Source of the DNA: Basidiobolus meristosporus CBS 931.73
Taxonomy: Eukaryota; Basidiobolomycota; Basidiobolomycetes; Basidiobolales; Basidiobolaceae
Assembly (NCBI GenBank): GCA_002104905.1
Contig: MCFE01000065.1
Location: forward strand, 124,001-188,000
Direction of reading: 5' to 3'
Length of the DNA: 64,000 nucleotides
A program made the translations under genes and the position numbers. The notes under the pieces were generated by a model. The model was not told the DNA's origin, made no database searches, and saw only the letters and a program-made list of their open reading frames with translations. Numbering within the stretch: the first letter of the stretch is position 1; each line of letters starts with the position of its first letter. Below are positions 1 through 10,799 of this stretch, in pieces.

Positions 1-1824
1 TAGTCAGACAATCATTTTTCCTGTTTCTGTACAATAAAATGACTCCACCCATTAGCCTCTGATATGCATACATGGGCTGGTTGCGAGAGATTTTCGATCA
101 ACCAAGCTAAATACATCGTGTAGACCCACTTCCTATAAATACGAACCAGGAAATTTGTTGGCGCCGGAAGGGTCTTACGATTGGTCACTTGGCAGAGATA
201 TCCCTTATTCAACCTACTGCGAAGATTACTCCGAATACTCGGGAATTTCTTCTATTCCATGAACCTGTTTATGTGTCCAGGGGTAACTGATGAACTAGCC
301 CGTATATTGCTTGGCCAAAAGAGGCTCAGTTGCAATCCGTTGCACCTCTGCAGCCACTGCTCTGGCAATGTCTGGATGCATATGCCTTTGAGTTCAGCGA
401 GTTTGATTTTGTATCCAGAATCAGGGGGGGTCCGGGGATTTTGTGCGGAAGCACCTCGCTTACCACTCTAATATAGATTAAGTGATGCGCAGGCCATAGT
501 GGAAATAACAACACACAGAGAAATCCCACCCGAAGTGGCGAAATAGGAGGCTATCGGCCACAAATATAAGAACCTTACCCAGCGGTTGTATTTGAGCGAA
601 GGAGCTTTTTGGTTGACTTTCACCAAGTCCATTAACTTCAGTATTTTGAGATGTGGCGAACACTGATCATGATCCTTGGAATTTACTCCGCTACTGTTCA
701 TTCAAGTCTAATTTTGCAGGACATGTTGCATCATAGGATCTGGGGTTCTGCTTCTCTGGGTGTGTATATTGAGGTGTTTGTTGGCGTTGCAGGCTATTTA
801 CATTCCTATGTTCGTAAGGTGTTTGCGCCGGACCAAGCAAAATTAAGTGGTATTCCCGAACCAAACCTATTTTCCCAAAGTATGTCCCTTTCATAACCCA
901 TTTCTAGTTCACCATCTTTAGAGTGCGTAAGACGGATCGGGTACGAAGCGAATGAATTCGGCTTGTGCCGCGAAGCAGGTGAGGTAGGTGCGTTTAGCGG
1001 GCAGAAACTCTGTTGAACCGGGGTTCACTTTGACTCTTGCCTGTTTAGCTCGGCACCTCTTGTGGGGGTGTAAGGATAAACCCAAAGACATTAGGTGTCT
1101 ATCGAGGGTCGACAAAATGTAAACTGGGATTATCTTGCAAACAAAGTCGCCGCTTTCCAAACATCCCAGGAAAATGCCTGCCCGTCCTATAATCCCATAA
1201 ACCCGACTCACCACCACGGGCTGTAATCGAAAGCAGCGGCCCTGCTCTTCTAGATTCTCGTAACCCAGTCGTAACAAATGTTGGAGATCCTCCTTGTAAA
1301 TACATAGCTATATATATATACAGATGTATTCAAAGATTTCGTTGATTTTGGTTTGCTGTTCTATTCCCTGCCATGCCTGACGATTTTATCAACCACAAAA
1401 TCTAATCAATCCCATTAAAGACTCAATGTGAATAACCTTTGCTCATACAAATCCTCGGATAAACTCGCTTGCTAGTCAATAGTAGGCTAAGGTTGGTGAT
1501 TAGAGTCAAACTGAGTCATGTGATCCTTGAGTCCTTGTTGCACAAACTGTAACAATAGCACTTGGATAGGTGGTTGTAGCTAGAGCTCAACCATTCTGTA
1601 CCTTCCAATTCCTAGCGTGATACTACGCTTGCTCTGACGCAAGATGAGTCACATCATGATTTCGGGAGCTTCTTTTGGATAGCGATAATCCTCTGCCATG
1701 ATTTTTGGCGATATTTTGCTACATAAATATGTGGGCTTCACAAACCGGCAGTGATTTGTTTGATCATTGGTGTAGTTTATTACTACTCTTTTCACTTGCT
1801 GTACCTCTACTTCACTCGTTGAAC
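1..1824. other. Intergenic, no supported gene
   Basis: No gene with a convincing start, splice structure or family resemblance is visible. The minus strand at 918-1305 is open in two frames (see findings) and may be a repeat, but I cannot name it. Confidence 0.5.
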
Positions 1825-2981
1825 ATGTCTTCCGGAAAATCTTACAACGTAGGCATTTTGGGTGCCACCGGTACCGTCGGACAGCGCTTCATCTCGCTTT
1901 TGGCCACTCACCCTGAATTCAAAGTCCATGCTCTTGGCGCGTCTGCTCGCTCGGCTGGAAAGCCATATCCCTCAGCAGTAAAGTGGAAGATGAGCTCCCC
2001 TATTCCAAAGTGCGTGCAAGAAATGACGGTCCATGTGTGCGATCCCAAATACTTTGAAGGATGCCACTTTGTTTTCTCCGGCCTTGATTCCGACGTTGCT
2101 GGAGAGATTGGTTAGTTCTTAATGTATGTGGATCTTTTCAGAGGCATCATCGTTAATCGCATATTTCCCCGGTTATTACAGAGAAGGCCTTCCAAGATGC
2201 TGATATCCCAGTGTTCTCCAACGCCAAAAATTACCGTATGGCCCCCGCTGTGCCGCTCATCGTTCCAACCGTAAACACTTCGCACTTCGATGTCATCCCA
2301 CAACAACGCGCCCTTTACAACACCAAGAAAGGATTTATTGTCACCAATGCCAACTGTTCCACCACTGGACTTACCGTCCCACTTAAGGCATTGCAAGATG
2401 CTTTCGGTCCTTTGGATAAGATTGCTGTCCAGACTATGCAAGCTATCTCTGGTGCCGGGTACCCCGGGGTTAGCTCATTGGACATCCTTGACAACGTTGT
2501 GCCATTCATTAGCGGTGAGGAGGACAAACTCGAGACTGAGCCATTGAAGATTCTTGGCTCAGTTGGAAGTGACGGTGCTAGCTTCCAAGAGCTTTCCCAA
2601 ACCACCATCTCGGCTCATTGCAACCGTGTTCCGGTTCTCGATGGACATCTTGAGTGCGTATCACTCAGCTTCCATCAAAAGCCCGCACCCACACCTGAGC
2701 AGGTAATCGAGGTGCTGGAGAAATACACATGCGAGGCACAGGCTTTGGGCTGCTATTCCGCCCCAGAGAAGGCAATCGTTTACGATCCCAGCAGCGATAG
2801 ACCACAGCCAAGACTTGACCGCGATAACTGCAAGGGCCAAACTGTTACCGTTGGCAGGGTCCGCAAATGTAATATCTTCGACATCAAATTTACTCTGCTA
2901 GTTCACAATACCATTCTCGGTGCCGCCGGTAGTGGTATCTTGAATGCCGAGGTAGCGGCCGCCAAGGGACTCTTTGATTAG
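1825..2981 (+). CDS. HOM2: Aspartate-semialdehyde dehydrogenase
   Basis: Two exons, 1825-2110 and 2182-2981, joined across a 71-nt GT-AG intron give 361 residues, close to yeast Hom2 (365). The enzyme reduces aspartyl phosphate to aspartate semialdehyde with NADPH, the second step towards threonine, methionine and isoleucine. The start at 1825 places the NADP-binding GATGTVGQRF motif about 15 residues in, as in the family; an upstream in-frame TTG at 1705 is not needed. The splice joins ..VAGEI to EKAFQDA.., which restores the family segment. The active-site Cys is about residue 154 within NANCSTTG, and the substrate-binding HCNRVPVLDGH segment follows. All conserved parts are present, so the gene should be functional. 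Confidence 0.96.
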
Positions 2982-4391
2982 AGAGCTGGACCCACACTCA
3001 CTGGCAACCCATTCATCCACACCCCTTTGATTAATAGAAATATGACGCAAGCAAAGTTTTCAAATCATTCAACCACTCTAAACCCATTGTAGTAATCTTT
3101 TTGGCATGGTGGCTTCACAGCGCTTAACCAGTTATTGTTTATTTCATATACTTAAGACGATATGAATGGCATTGAATAAACCCCTTGACCATGAAGCTAT
3201 CCACCCGCAACGGGATTTTTGTAAAGAAAGTGGGGTTGGTACCATCACAAATCAGCTGACCCAAGCCAGCTATTCGGATGTTTGCGAAGTTCGCCTCATG
3301 GCCTGTGATGCCGCGAGAACGGTGGCTGATCAGTGGAACGTGAAGGAAGCCCTTGCTGGCGGATTTAGATACTAAAATCTCAAGGTATTTGGTCAGGTGC
3401 ATTCCGCTTGGTCGTCGCATTGCTTGTTTAGTGGGTCAATTCTACCCAACTTGCCATTGGGAGAACCGACCCATATCGGGATTGTCTAGTTGGTGAGCGA
3501 ATGTTGTATTATTTAACCTCCACACGACAGCACCCTCCTCTAGATCATGTCACAGGCAGCACGCAATCTATTGCCGATATGAAGGATGTGCTTAAATGGA
3601 AACGAGGATAGACTGTTTTTAGGTGGCTAAGCAACCGTGGAGCATGGAATGATTGCTTCGGTTTGAGCCACTCGAATTAATCTATCTTCATTGCTGAATT
3701 GACTGGTAGCCATGGAATGATTATCCCAAACAGTTGAGTTTTGTCGTCACCATTTCCGAACAGTCTTTCTGACCGCATCCAACTCCGAAAAAGCTTAGCC
3801 CTCACTCATCTGGATTCTACGGCGGACCAGTCGACGGGTTTCGGACACCCCTGCACTCACGATGGTAATGGAAATGGCGATGCTGATGTCAAATCCTCCT
3901 CACCCTCCTTCTTCACCCGCTCCCCTTCGGCCCTCATCGGACTTAATATTTTTAGCCCAACTGATCGGACCGGATTATGGCTTCGGGTACGATCCACTCC
4001 CGCTGGCATCGTGGGACTGGTAAAAGGTAAAATCTAAATAGAATTTCTTTCTTGATTCGACCAATTCGGCAGCACCGAATCTAGAGTCAGGTGTGACATG
4101 ATCTTATGACTACGAGCTGATTTCGTTGCATTCCTCATTATCCATAGCGGCTTGCGATGTGAGCTGTCTGGGGACCAAGCCTGGAAGGGATACTGGGATG
4201 GCAGCAAATCACATGCAAGATGATGGGTTGTTTTCTCTGAAATTTGAGAATGCGAGTGGCCTTTTATGGAAAATGTACAAATTCGTGGTGGGTTATCAAG
4301 GAAAGAAAATGAAAACATTGCTGTTGGATGTGTATGAATACTGCCCGTAAATCAAGGGCCGGCTAGTTAATGTGTGGGAAGGAAGTAAGGC
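2982..4391. other. Intergenic, nothing recognised
   Basis: Between HOM2 and the convergent arrestin-like gene. Small open frames here lack composition or motifs suggesting coding function. Confidence 0.5.
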
Positions 4392-5469
4392 TTAGGTCAT
4401 GACTGAGAGACATTGGACCGGCCCAAAGGTCGGTGGGTGGGTGGAAAGGTACTCTTCGTAGGATGGAGGTGAAGGGAGGGCGTTGTAATCCGGCAATTCT
4501 TCAACCACGCCCTGGACCTCGGGGACGATGACAACTGGCAAGTCAATGTGAACATTCTCCAGCTTACCTCGCCAATCGACATCCACGCGAATGTGCAGTC
4601 GGTGGGTCACCTCAATGTATTTGTTCCGGCTATCGAACGTCTTGGTCATGGAGGGGATCTTTACGTTGATGACCCGCTGCCCCTCCCCCATGTGGTCTTC
4701 CTGACACCAGGTGAATGTCGCATCAAGTGGCTTCTCGTATTCACGAAGGATTGTATTGTGATCGCCTGGAGAGTAGTATACAATGCGCTCTTTAAGAATA
4801 CATGCAGTGAGCAGCACTCTTATAGTGTCGCTGAGGACACGATGTTGGAATCTCAAGGGAAACTCATCCCCTGGGGCTACCTCAGCGGTGGGGATGCAAA
4901 GGTAGTAGGACACAGCCTCTCTCCACACATCAGCTGCCTCTGTGATATACCGCTCACTAAGTAAAGCTGAGGTGTGGCGCCTCAGGTAGATTTGCTTCTC
5001 GGCTTTCAGGTTCGAATACATGATAGAAGTGTCGGCATAAGCTTTGAATTTATACTGTATGGAGCCGTACTCCGCTTTGACAGTTTCTGGAAGATCTCCG
5101 GGAAGGAACAGGGTGAAGTCCAGCTGGACTGGCTTACCACCCTCAAAGGTTTGGCCGCGCTCGTGACTTAGGAAACTCCATTCCCGCTGGAAAAATATCT
5201 CTTCGCTTCGACGAAAGTCTAAGGAAATATCAATAATATTAGTTACAATCCAGGAACATGCTTTCAACACCTGAGCGGTGTGAGAACTCACCTGTGGCTG
5301 TGGAGACTGTGTGCTTGCCCTCGAACTTCAGGTATAGCCTTTTGATTTTGATGTTGGAGATAGGGACCAGGCTCAAGTGTCCTTTGATGGTGCAACCAAT
5401 GGAGCTATCGAAGCCCTTGTAAAAAGTATCCTCTCTAAGGACGACATCGAACTGCACTTTTCTGGACAT
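4392..5469 (-). CDS. Arrestin-domain protein with C-terminal PPxY motif
   Basis: Exon 1 is 5469-5292 and exon 2 is 5218-4392, separated by a 73-nt intron (donor GTGAGT, acceptor TTAG). The joined frame is 334 residues. It begins with an arrestin N-terminal beta-sandwich (segments SSIGCTIKGHL and IKIKRLYLKFEGKH) followed by an arrestin C-terminal domain. Near the C terminus lies SPPSYEEY, a PPxY motif. In fungi such alpha-arrestins (ART/Rim8-like) recruit the Rsp5/NEDD4 ubiquitin ligase through PPxY to plasma-membrane cargo, driving endocytosis. The ATG at 5469 is chosen because the preceding candidate is a TTG. Which ART subtype it is cannot be told from the sequence alone. Confidence 0.85.
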
Positions 5470-7019
5470 CGCAATGGACAATTAGAAGTACAATGAACTG
5501 GAGGAATCAATTAGTCAGTGATAGTGACTCTCAACTAACATCCCCATATCCCTACACACGCATTTATATGAATGACTGTACCTTAGTCCATCAAAAGGCG
5601 TCACTGCTCTCCAAATACGGCAAGGACCGGATGGGAATATTCATTGGTAAGCACGATGAATGAGTAATCGATCCAGAATCCATCTAATCTTGGATATAGG
5701 ATCATCCAAGACCAGCACCTGTTTAAACTAATAAAGCACAGCCGATTTTATTCCGTTCGGCCGTCATGAAGCTGTCATGCCTTCAGCGTCAAGATCCCGG
5801 CTATGCTTCGCCATGTGTCTGAATCTCGTCAACCCGAAAATCCACCTATCAGGAGCAGCGTTGATATCCAAAAGCGAATCACCATTGCTGAACATCCGTG
5901 TCACACCCACAAAATCAGGGAGAGGCCCTCACACCCCAAGCGTTGCCTAACCCATATGGGCCGCTCTCGTGGCAGTGGATTTATACGTGCATTTAATGCA
6001 CCAATTTCTCCTAAAAATGGTAAATTCCTTTTGCAAGCGAGCCACCATATTATATATATTAGCCGAGGTCACAAATCGTTGTGGGAGCAGTGAGCATTCG
6101 GGTATCCTGTTTCGAGCCTCCTCTGCGAGATCATAGCTTATTATACGCTGGCCTTGCGCATGCGAACATGCTAATAAAAAAACCGGATTGAAAACATGTT
6201 GAGGGCTGTCGAGAGCGAAGTCACACATATTGAAGGGTGGCCCATGAGAGGTCATTGGAGAGCAAGGGGAAAGGGGGTCAAAGAGACGGCGAGCATAGGC
6301 AGCAGTGGGCGAACTCTGTGCCAGGTGAGCCTCATCTGTCGCTACGAAGGAGGCTCCTCCTTAGCTTCGAGCCGTCTCAGACTACGGAGCAGCCAGTGGA
6401 GCATCGCACTTATCGAGGCCACCATCCTCCCCCGGCAGCAGATTCCAGCTGTCACCAGAACTTCAGACTTCGATTGGGAGGTAGTTCACACAGGATACTG
6501 CACTACTGGGTTTGGAGCAGGCTCCTGTGCGGTCAGATAGCCTTGTTTGCACACTAAACCGGATCAATCACCATTGCTAAATTTCTCCTGTCACAAAGGA
6601 GATCCTGATTGGATCACATCCTAAAGGAAAACCATGATGTAAACAAACAGCCATCATTCAAGTCCAGCGATGCCCCTCGCCACAAAACTATCGATATCCT
6701 GAAGAGAGCTGACACTTGATGTGGTCATTGCAGAACACAATCTCAGACTTGCCCTTTACATATCAACATTCACATGGCTGAGATGTTGCCTCAGACAGGG
6801 CCAAGGAACGGAATACCGAAGAATTAGTTCGTCACCAGGCCAATCAGAGAGTCGGTGGTTAGGAATCCATGCTTTTGGCCAGAAAAGTAGGTACAATTGG
6901 CATTTCCTCATCACCATCCAGCATGCAACCCTACACGATCCCATTATCGATTTAGTGATTCCGAGTTGGTCATGGTGTGCAGCGAGCAAAATTACCGGTT
7001 CCTTTTTTTTCACTCCAAA
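5470..7019. other. Intergenic, nothing recognised
   Basis: Upstream of two divergent genes (arrestin-like and SAP30-like). Overlapping open frames at 6196-6557 have no start context or family resemblance. Confidence 0.45.
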
Positions 7020-7026
7020 TATATAA
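7020..7026 (+). promoter_or_regulatory. Possible TATA box of the SAP30-like gene
   Basis: TATATAA lies 100 nt upstream of the ATG at 7126, a usual spacing for a fungal TATA element. Seen in sequence; function inferred. Confidence 0.4.
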
Positions 7027-7125
7027 GTATTCGCTATAGGAAAGTTGAGTCCCCGCTTTGATTTCTCTCCAACTGTCCCAGATTGCGACCCCCCCCCTTC
7101 GACTTTGTAGACGTGCTTGTTACCC

Positions 7126-7619
7126 ATGGCTGCCAAACCAAAATCCACAAAGAGCTCCACCTCCAGCAAGAGTAAGAGTAGGGGAAAAGATAAGGAAAAG
7201 GATGAGAAGAAGCTTCTGTCCCCCAAGAAGAGCGATCAAACCCTACAAGGGGAAGCCCTTCCTAAAGTAACCTACACCCGTCCCCAAACCTTTGTTTACA
7301 TTCCCCACTAAACCTTTGTACCCAACAGCTGAACTTTGACACCCTCAACATGAATGTTCTCCGCAAATATAGACGCGTATTCAAGGTGAATGTGAAATCA
7401 CGCTCCAATCGGCCGGAATTGGTTGCAGCAGTTTCCAAGCACTTCGCCAGCCAGACAGTCAACGAGCACGAGACCATCTCTCTGTTCCTATATAGCGTCC
7501 ACAACAAAGGTCAGTTTCCCTTTCCAACCGCCTCTGCCTTCTCTCTATCAGTACTAAACCCCTTTGTAGATAAAATCTTGAAGCTGCCACCAAGTGCCAT
7601 TCCTTCGGAACAACCCTGA
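7126..7619 (+). CDS. SAP30-like Sin3/histone deacetylase complex subunit
   Basis: Three exons (7126-7266, 7329-7509, 7570-7619) give 123 residues. The N-terminal ~40 residues are Lys/Ser-rich and probably disordered. The remainder matches the SAP30 Sin3-binding domain: LRKYRRVFKV, then NRPELVAAVSKHF and NEHETISLFLYSVHNK, the counterparts of the family's RRY(R/K)RHFK and IPVNEKDTLTYFIYSV blocks. SAP30 bridges Sin3 and HDAC in the Rpd3L-type repressor complex in the nucleus. The animal SAP30 N-terminal zinc finger is absent, so this resembles the SAP30L core only. Introns are 62 and 60 nt. The second intron has length divisible by three and no stop, so retention would keep the frame open. Family assignment is good, full-length boundaries fairly good. 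Confidence 0.8.
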
Positions 7620-9310
7620 AGATGTAATCGTCCAAGGTTATGTACAAACTCAGCCCAAACCACAGGATATGCCGCACGGCTGCCATTTTATTGTATATAC
7701 GGCCATAGATAAGGGTTTGTGCCGCACATATCCGTGTCAAGATAACTTGGCCACCCTCACCTCTAGCCCCTAGTCACTTGCAACTACTCTCCAATCGTAT
7801 TATTTATATAAAAACCCCTTTAATGTCTAAAGTCAGAGTGCTCCGTTCTTTCAGAGTTGATCGACAGTTGTCGGATGTAGCGACTTGAAAGGCCCATCTG
7901 GACGAGTGTCGGCAATTGCACAAATTGCAATTCACTTTCATCGCAAGTTAAATGGCGGGAAATGGTGGTGCTGGATCATACTACCTGTTTTAACTAACCC
8001 ATTTGCCCTGTGAAGCCATTGAGTAACCATGCACAGATGGATACACCCACCCTATCTCAATTACAATTGTCCCATTCTTAATCGAATCTTTATTTCAACA
8101 TCGTCATCGCTGCTGCAGCCCACAATCAATCGACCACGACAACGGCCATTTTCCCGGGTATACTATTTCCCAAGGTACTGTTCATCGCAATCATGATGCG
8201 ATGATTGTTATCCCAATCACCATGAAACAAATAGATTAATTGTCTAACACCAAATTTGTAAGTCACTGAAGGGTTTGATGAGGGGTGGTTGGTGCAAAGG
8301 GCACTGAGCCAAATCGGTTGATGGGCCAACCTAGTGCACACTGTTTTGTGACCATCAGCATTACCAGACTCATCAACATTCATCGCACATCTGAACATGA
8401 CCCAAGGCCAACCCCGACCACCTGAGCAAGTAGGTTGGATGTGTGTTGATACTGCATCGAAAGCTGATCATTGAGTGCGAGCCCAGCGTCTAGGCAGGTT
8501 GCACTCTAAGGGTCTATTCATAGATGCTTGAGTTGTCAGCAAACTGGCTATGCCCTGGGGGGGGGCGTTGCTTGCAGCAGAGTAGACACAGGTTTCATCA
8601 AAACCAAAGGCTTTACACTAAATGGTGGATTTCTCCAGGTTGGATGCGTGAATGGGCCGCTTCATGAAACACGAAGCTGTTGCGGTCTTCTCCTGATTGG
8701 TGACGCTGGGTGATGCCCAGCAGAATTATTACGATCAGCCACATCAATTGATATGCAAATGTTATCATCAGCCTCCTCTGGCCTCATTGATCATCTAATT
8801 CACCATTGTAATCCAAATAATTGCAGTCAGACGTGGGTAACCGCGCAATAGGTTAATTCGGTCGCCTGCTAATCCATGCTAATTTCTGCTAATAAACCAC
8901 TGCGGTATATGGTGATTGCGGATCACAACGAACTGGAGACGGGGTGTGGAGTACGCTCGTAGGCGAAACCGTGAAACATTGTTCATTGCAATATAGCTAA
9001 TAGGCACGCATGATGCCGGCTTTTGACGAGCATAATAGGTGATAGAGGTTGGGGTGGGAAATGCCAATTTTCCGGCACCAACCCTAATTTACTGAAATTC
9101 CCAAGTAATTTTCTTTTTTGTCAGGACCAATCTGCGTCTACACCTTCAATTAACCATCATTTAACCAACTAGTGAGCCTCTCTCTATTGCACCGCTCCAA
9201 ATTCGATCCTGTTGGCCTAATTGGCTTGATGTCGCTCTGTGGTTCCTGGCGAATCCTTACTGCCTCAACCATCTAGAGGCTATTTAAGTTCTCGAGCTAC
9301 GATCCGGTGT
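7620..9310. other. Intergenic, nothing recognised
   Basis: AT-moderate sequence without splice-consistent frames. Short unrelated ORFs only. Confidence 0.5.
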
Positions 9311-10300
9311 ATGCTTGTTTGTGAGATGTACATCAAAACTCCGAAAGTCGACACCGATGATTCAGAAAGAGATGGGCTTGGTTCGATGTACGACCATTCT
9401 AGAACGCATCTCCGAAAGAAGCTGAAACAGCTCAAACCGCAACTAGCACGCAGGGTGGATCTGTTGCTAAGTCCCGGCTTCGGTAACTCCAATTCGCCAG
9501 CCGTGAGCTCGTCTAAATCTTCAAAATTCCGCCGGTTCACCGACCATTTTCAGACGAAAGTTCTCCACAAGAAGACGCCGAAACGTACCATTTCGGCCCC
9601 TACTTTGGTTGTTGCTAGCTCATCTATGGATGCCATTCCCATCCGATTCCCAGCCAGAGAGCTAGCCCTGTCGCAACGCCCGGTAAGCGATGGATGGAGG
9701 CGAGATATGTACTCACTACCCAGGTCTACACATCACACTTATGCGTCTAGGATGCACCAGAGGAAACAAACAAGCACTCTGCTACCAAACACAACTGGCA
9801 GGCCAAAAAAAACCAAGGATGTTGAGCGTTCATTAACTCTTTCTTCTTTCAGGGAAGCTTACAGACCGGTACATTCAGTTAGTGTCGCCCGCAGAGGTAA
9901 ACGAAGCCACGACTCTATCTCCTTATATTCCCGCAGTGCAACTGAAGTCGAGGACCTCCCCACGAAATCATCCCCTGTTTCAGTGAATGGCCCTAGGGGA
10001 GAATATGGAGCGACCAAAAGAGCCGTTGAACGAGGCATCTACCCTGTTAACCCTACGCAGGAGGACAGAAAACGATACCATCAGGATGGTTCGTTTGAGT
10101 TAGAGACTCAACAAAGTTCCTACAGAAGCTCCATATACGATCTTTACAACTACGAAGATCAGGAATGCAAATGGACCTTGGCTAAGGAGAAACAAAAGGC
10201 ACGTGAGGCGGATGAGTATGAAACCGATTCTATGGATGTCCAGTATACTACATTACCTATGCTCCTGGAAGAACTCCGAAAATTGAGCATCACAACGTAG
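9311..10300 (+). CDS. Uncharacterised basic protein, low complexity
   Basis: One uninterrupted frame of 329 residues from the first in-frame ATG at 9311 (the frame is open back to a GTG at 9239). I do not recognise a family. The protein is rich in Ser, Arg, Lys and Thr. It has a basic stretch HLRKKLKQLKPQLARR about 35 residues from the N terminus, more basic patches in the middle, and an acidic/Glu-rich C terminus ending MLLEELRKLSITT that could form a short helix. There is no signal peptide or membrane segment. It sits 0.5 kb upstream of Argonaute in the same orientation, but nothing in the sequence links their roles. The length without stops supports coding. Confidence 0.6.
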   Translation: MLVCEMYIKTPKVDTDDSERDGLGSMYDHSRTHLRKKLKQLKPQLARRVDLLLSPGFGNSNSPAVSSSKSSKFRRFTDHFQTKVLHKKTPKRTISAPTLVVASSSMDAIPIRFPARELALSQRPVSDGWRRDMYSLPRSTHHTYASRMHQRKQTSTLLPNTTGRPKKTKDVERSLTLSSFREAYRPVHSVSVARRGKRSHDSISLYSRSATEVEDLPTKSSPVSVNGPRGEYGATKRAVERGIYPVNPTQEDRKRYHQDGSFELETQQSSYRSSIYDLYNYEDQECKWTLAKEKQKAREADEYETDSMDVQYTTLPMLLEELRKLSITT

Positions 10301-10799
10301 TGCATACTGGAATGGAATGCAGGTTTCAATGCAATCGGCGAATAAAACTCGAGCTTACTGCCAACCACCTCATTGTTCAACTGGGTAGGATGCCTAAATA
10401 AGCTTCCAACTCCCTGACAAACCATGGTTGGCTGGTCCCATTAAAAGCTTTGAAGGTAGAGAGACTGGTACACCAGCTCAATAAGAAAGTCTTTTGGAAA
10501 TAACCTCCAACCTTGTAGTGTAATGGCTCTATCATGAATCAGGGTAGCTTATTTATCAGCTGTCTTGAGCTAAATATGCTGATACCAGTGACATGGTCTT
10601 CCACTTTTGACTTGGCTTGAAGTTTACATGAATGATGAGCAGCTGTTTGATTGATTTACTGGCTACAATCAGTGGTAGTAGGTTGGGAGCAAATGATAGT
10701 CAAAATTGAGACAAGAGGCTATGAAATTGGTTATATTGTGTTTGTCACAGAAGGCCGAACCAACATCCCTTAAATTCCACTCCAAACCATCTCATTATA
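10301..10799. other. Intergenic between unknown gene and Argonaute
   Basis: About 500 nt, AT-rich, presumably the terminator of the upstream gene and the Argonaute promoter. No specific element recognised. Confidence 0.5.

Noticed and set aside
6196-6557. Two overlapping plus-strand frames over 100 codons
   Set aside because: No domain, no splice context, Arg/Ser-rich random-looking composition. Treated as chance.
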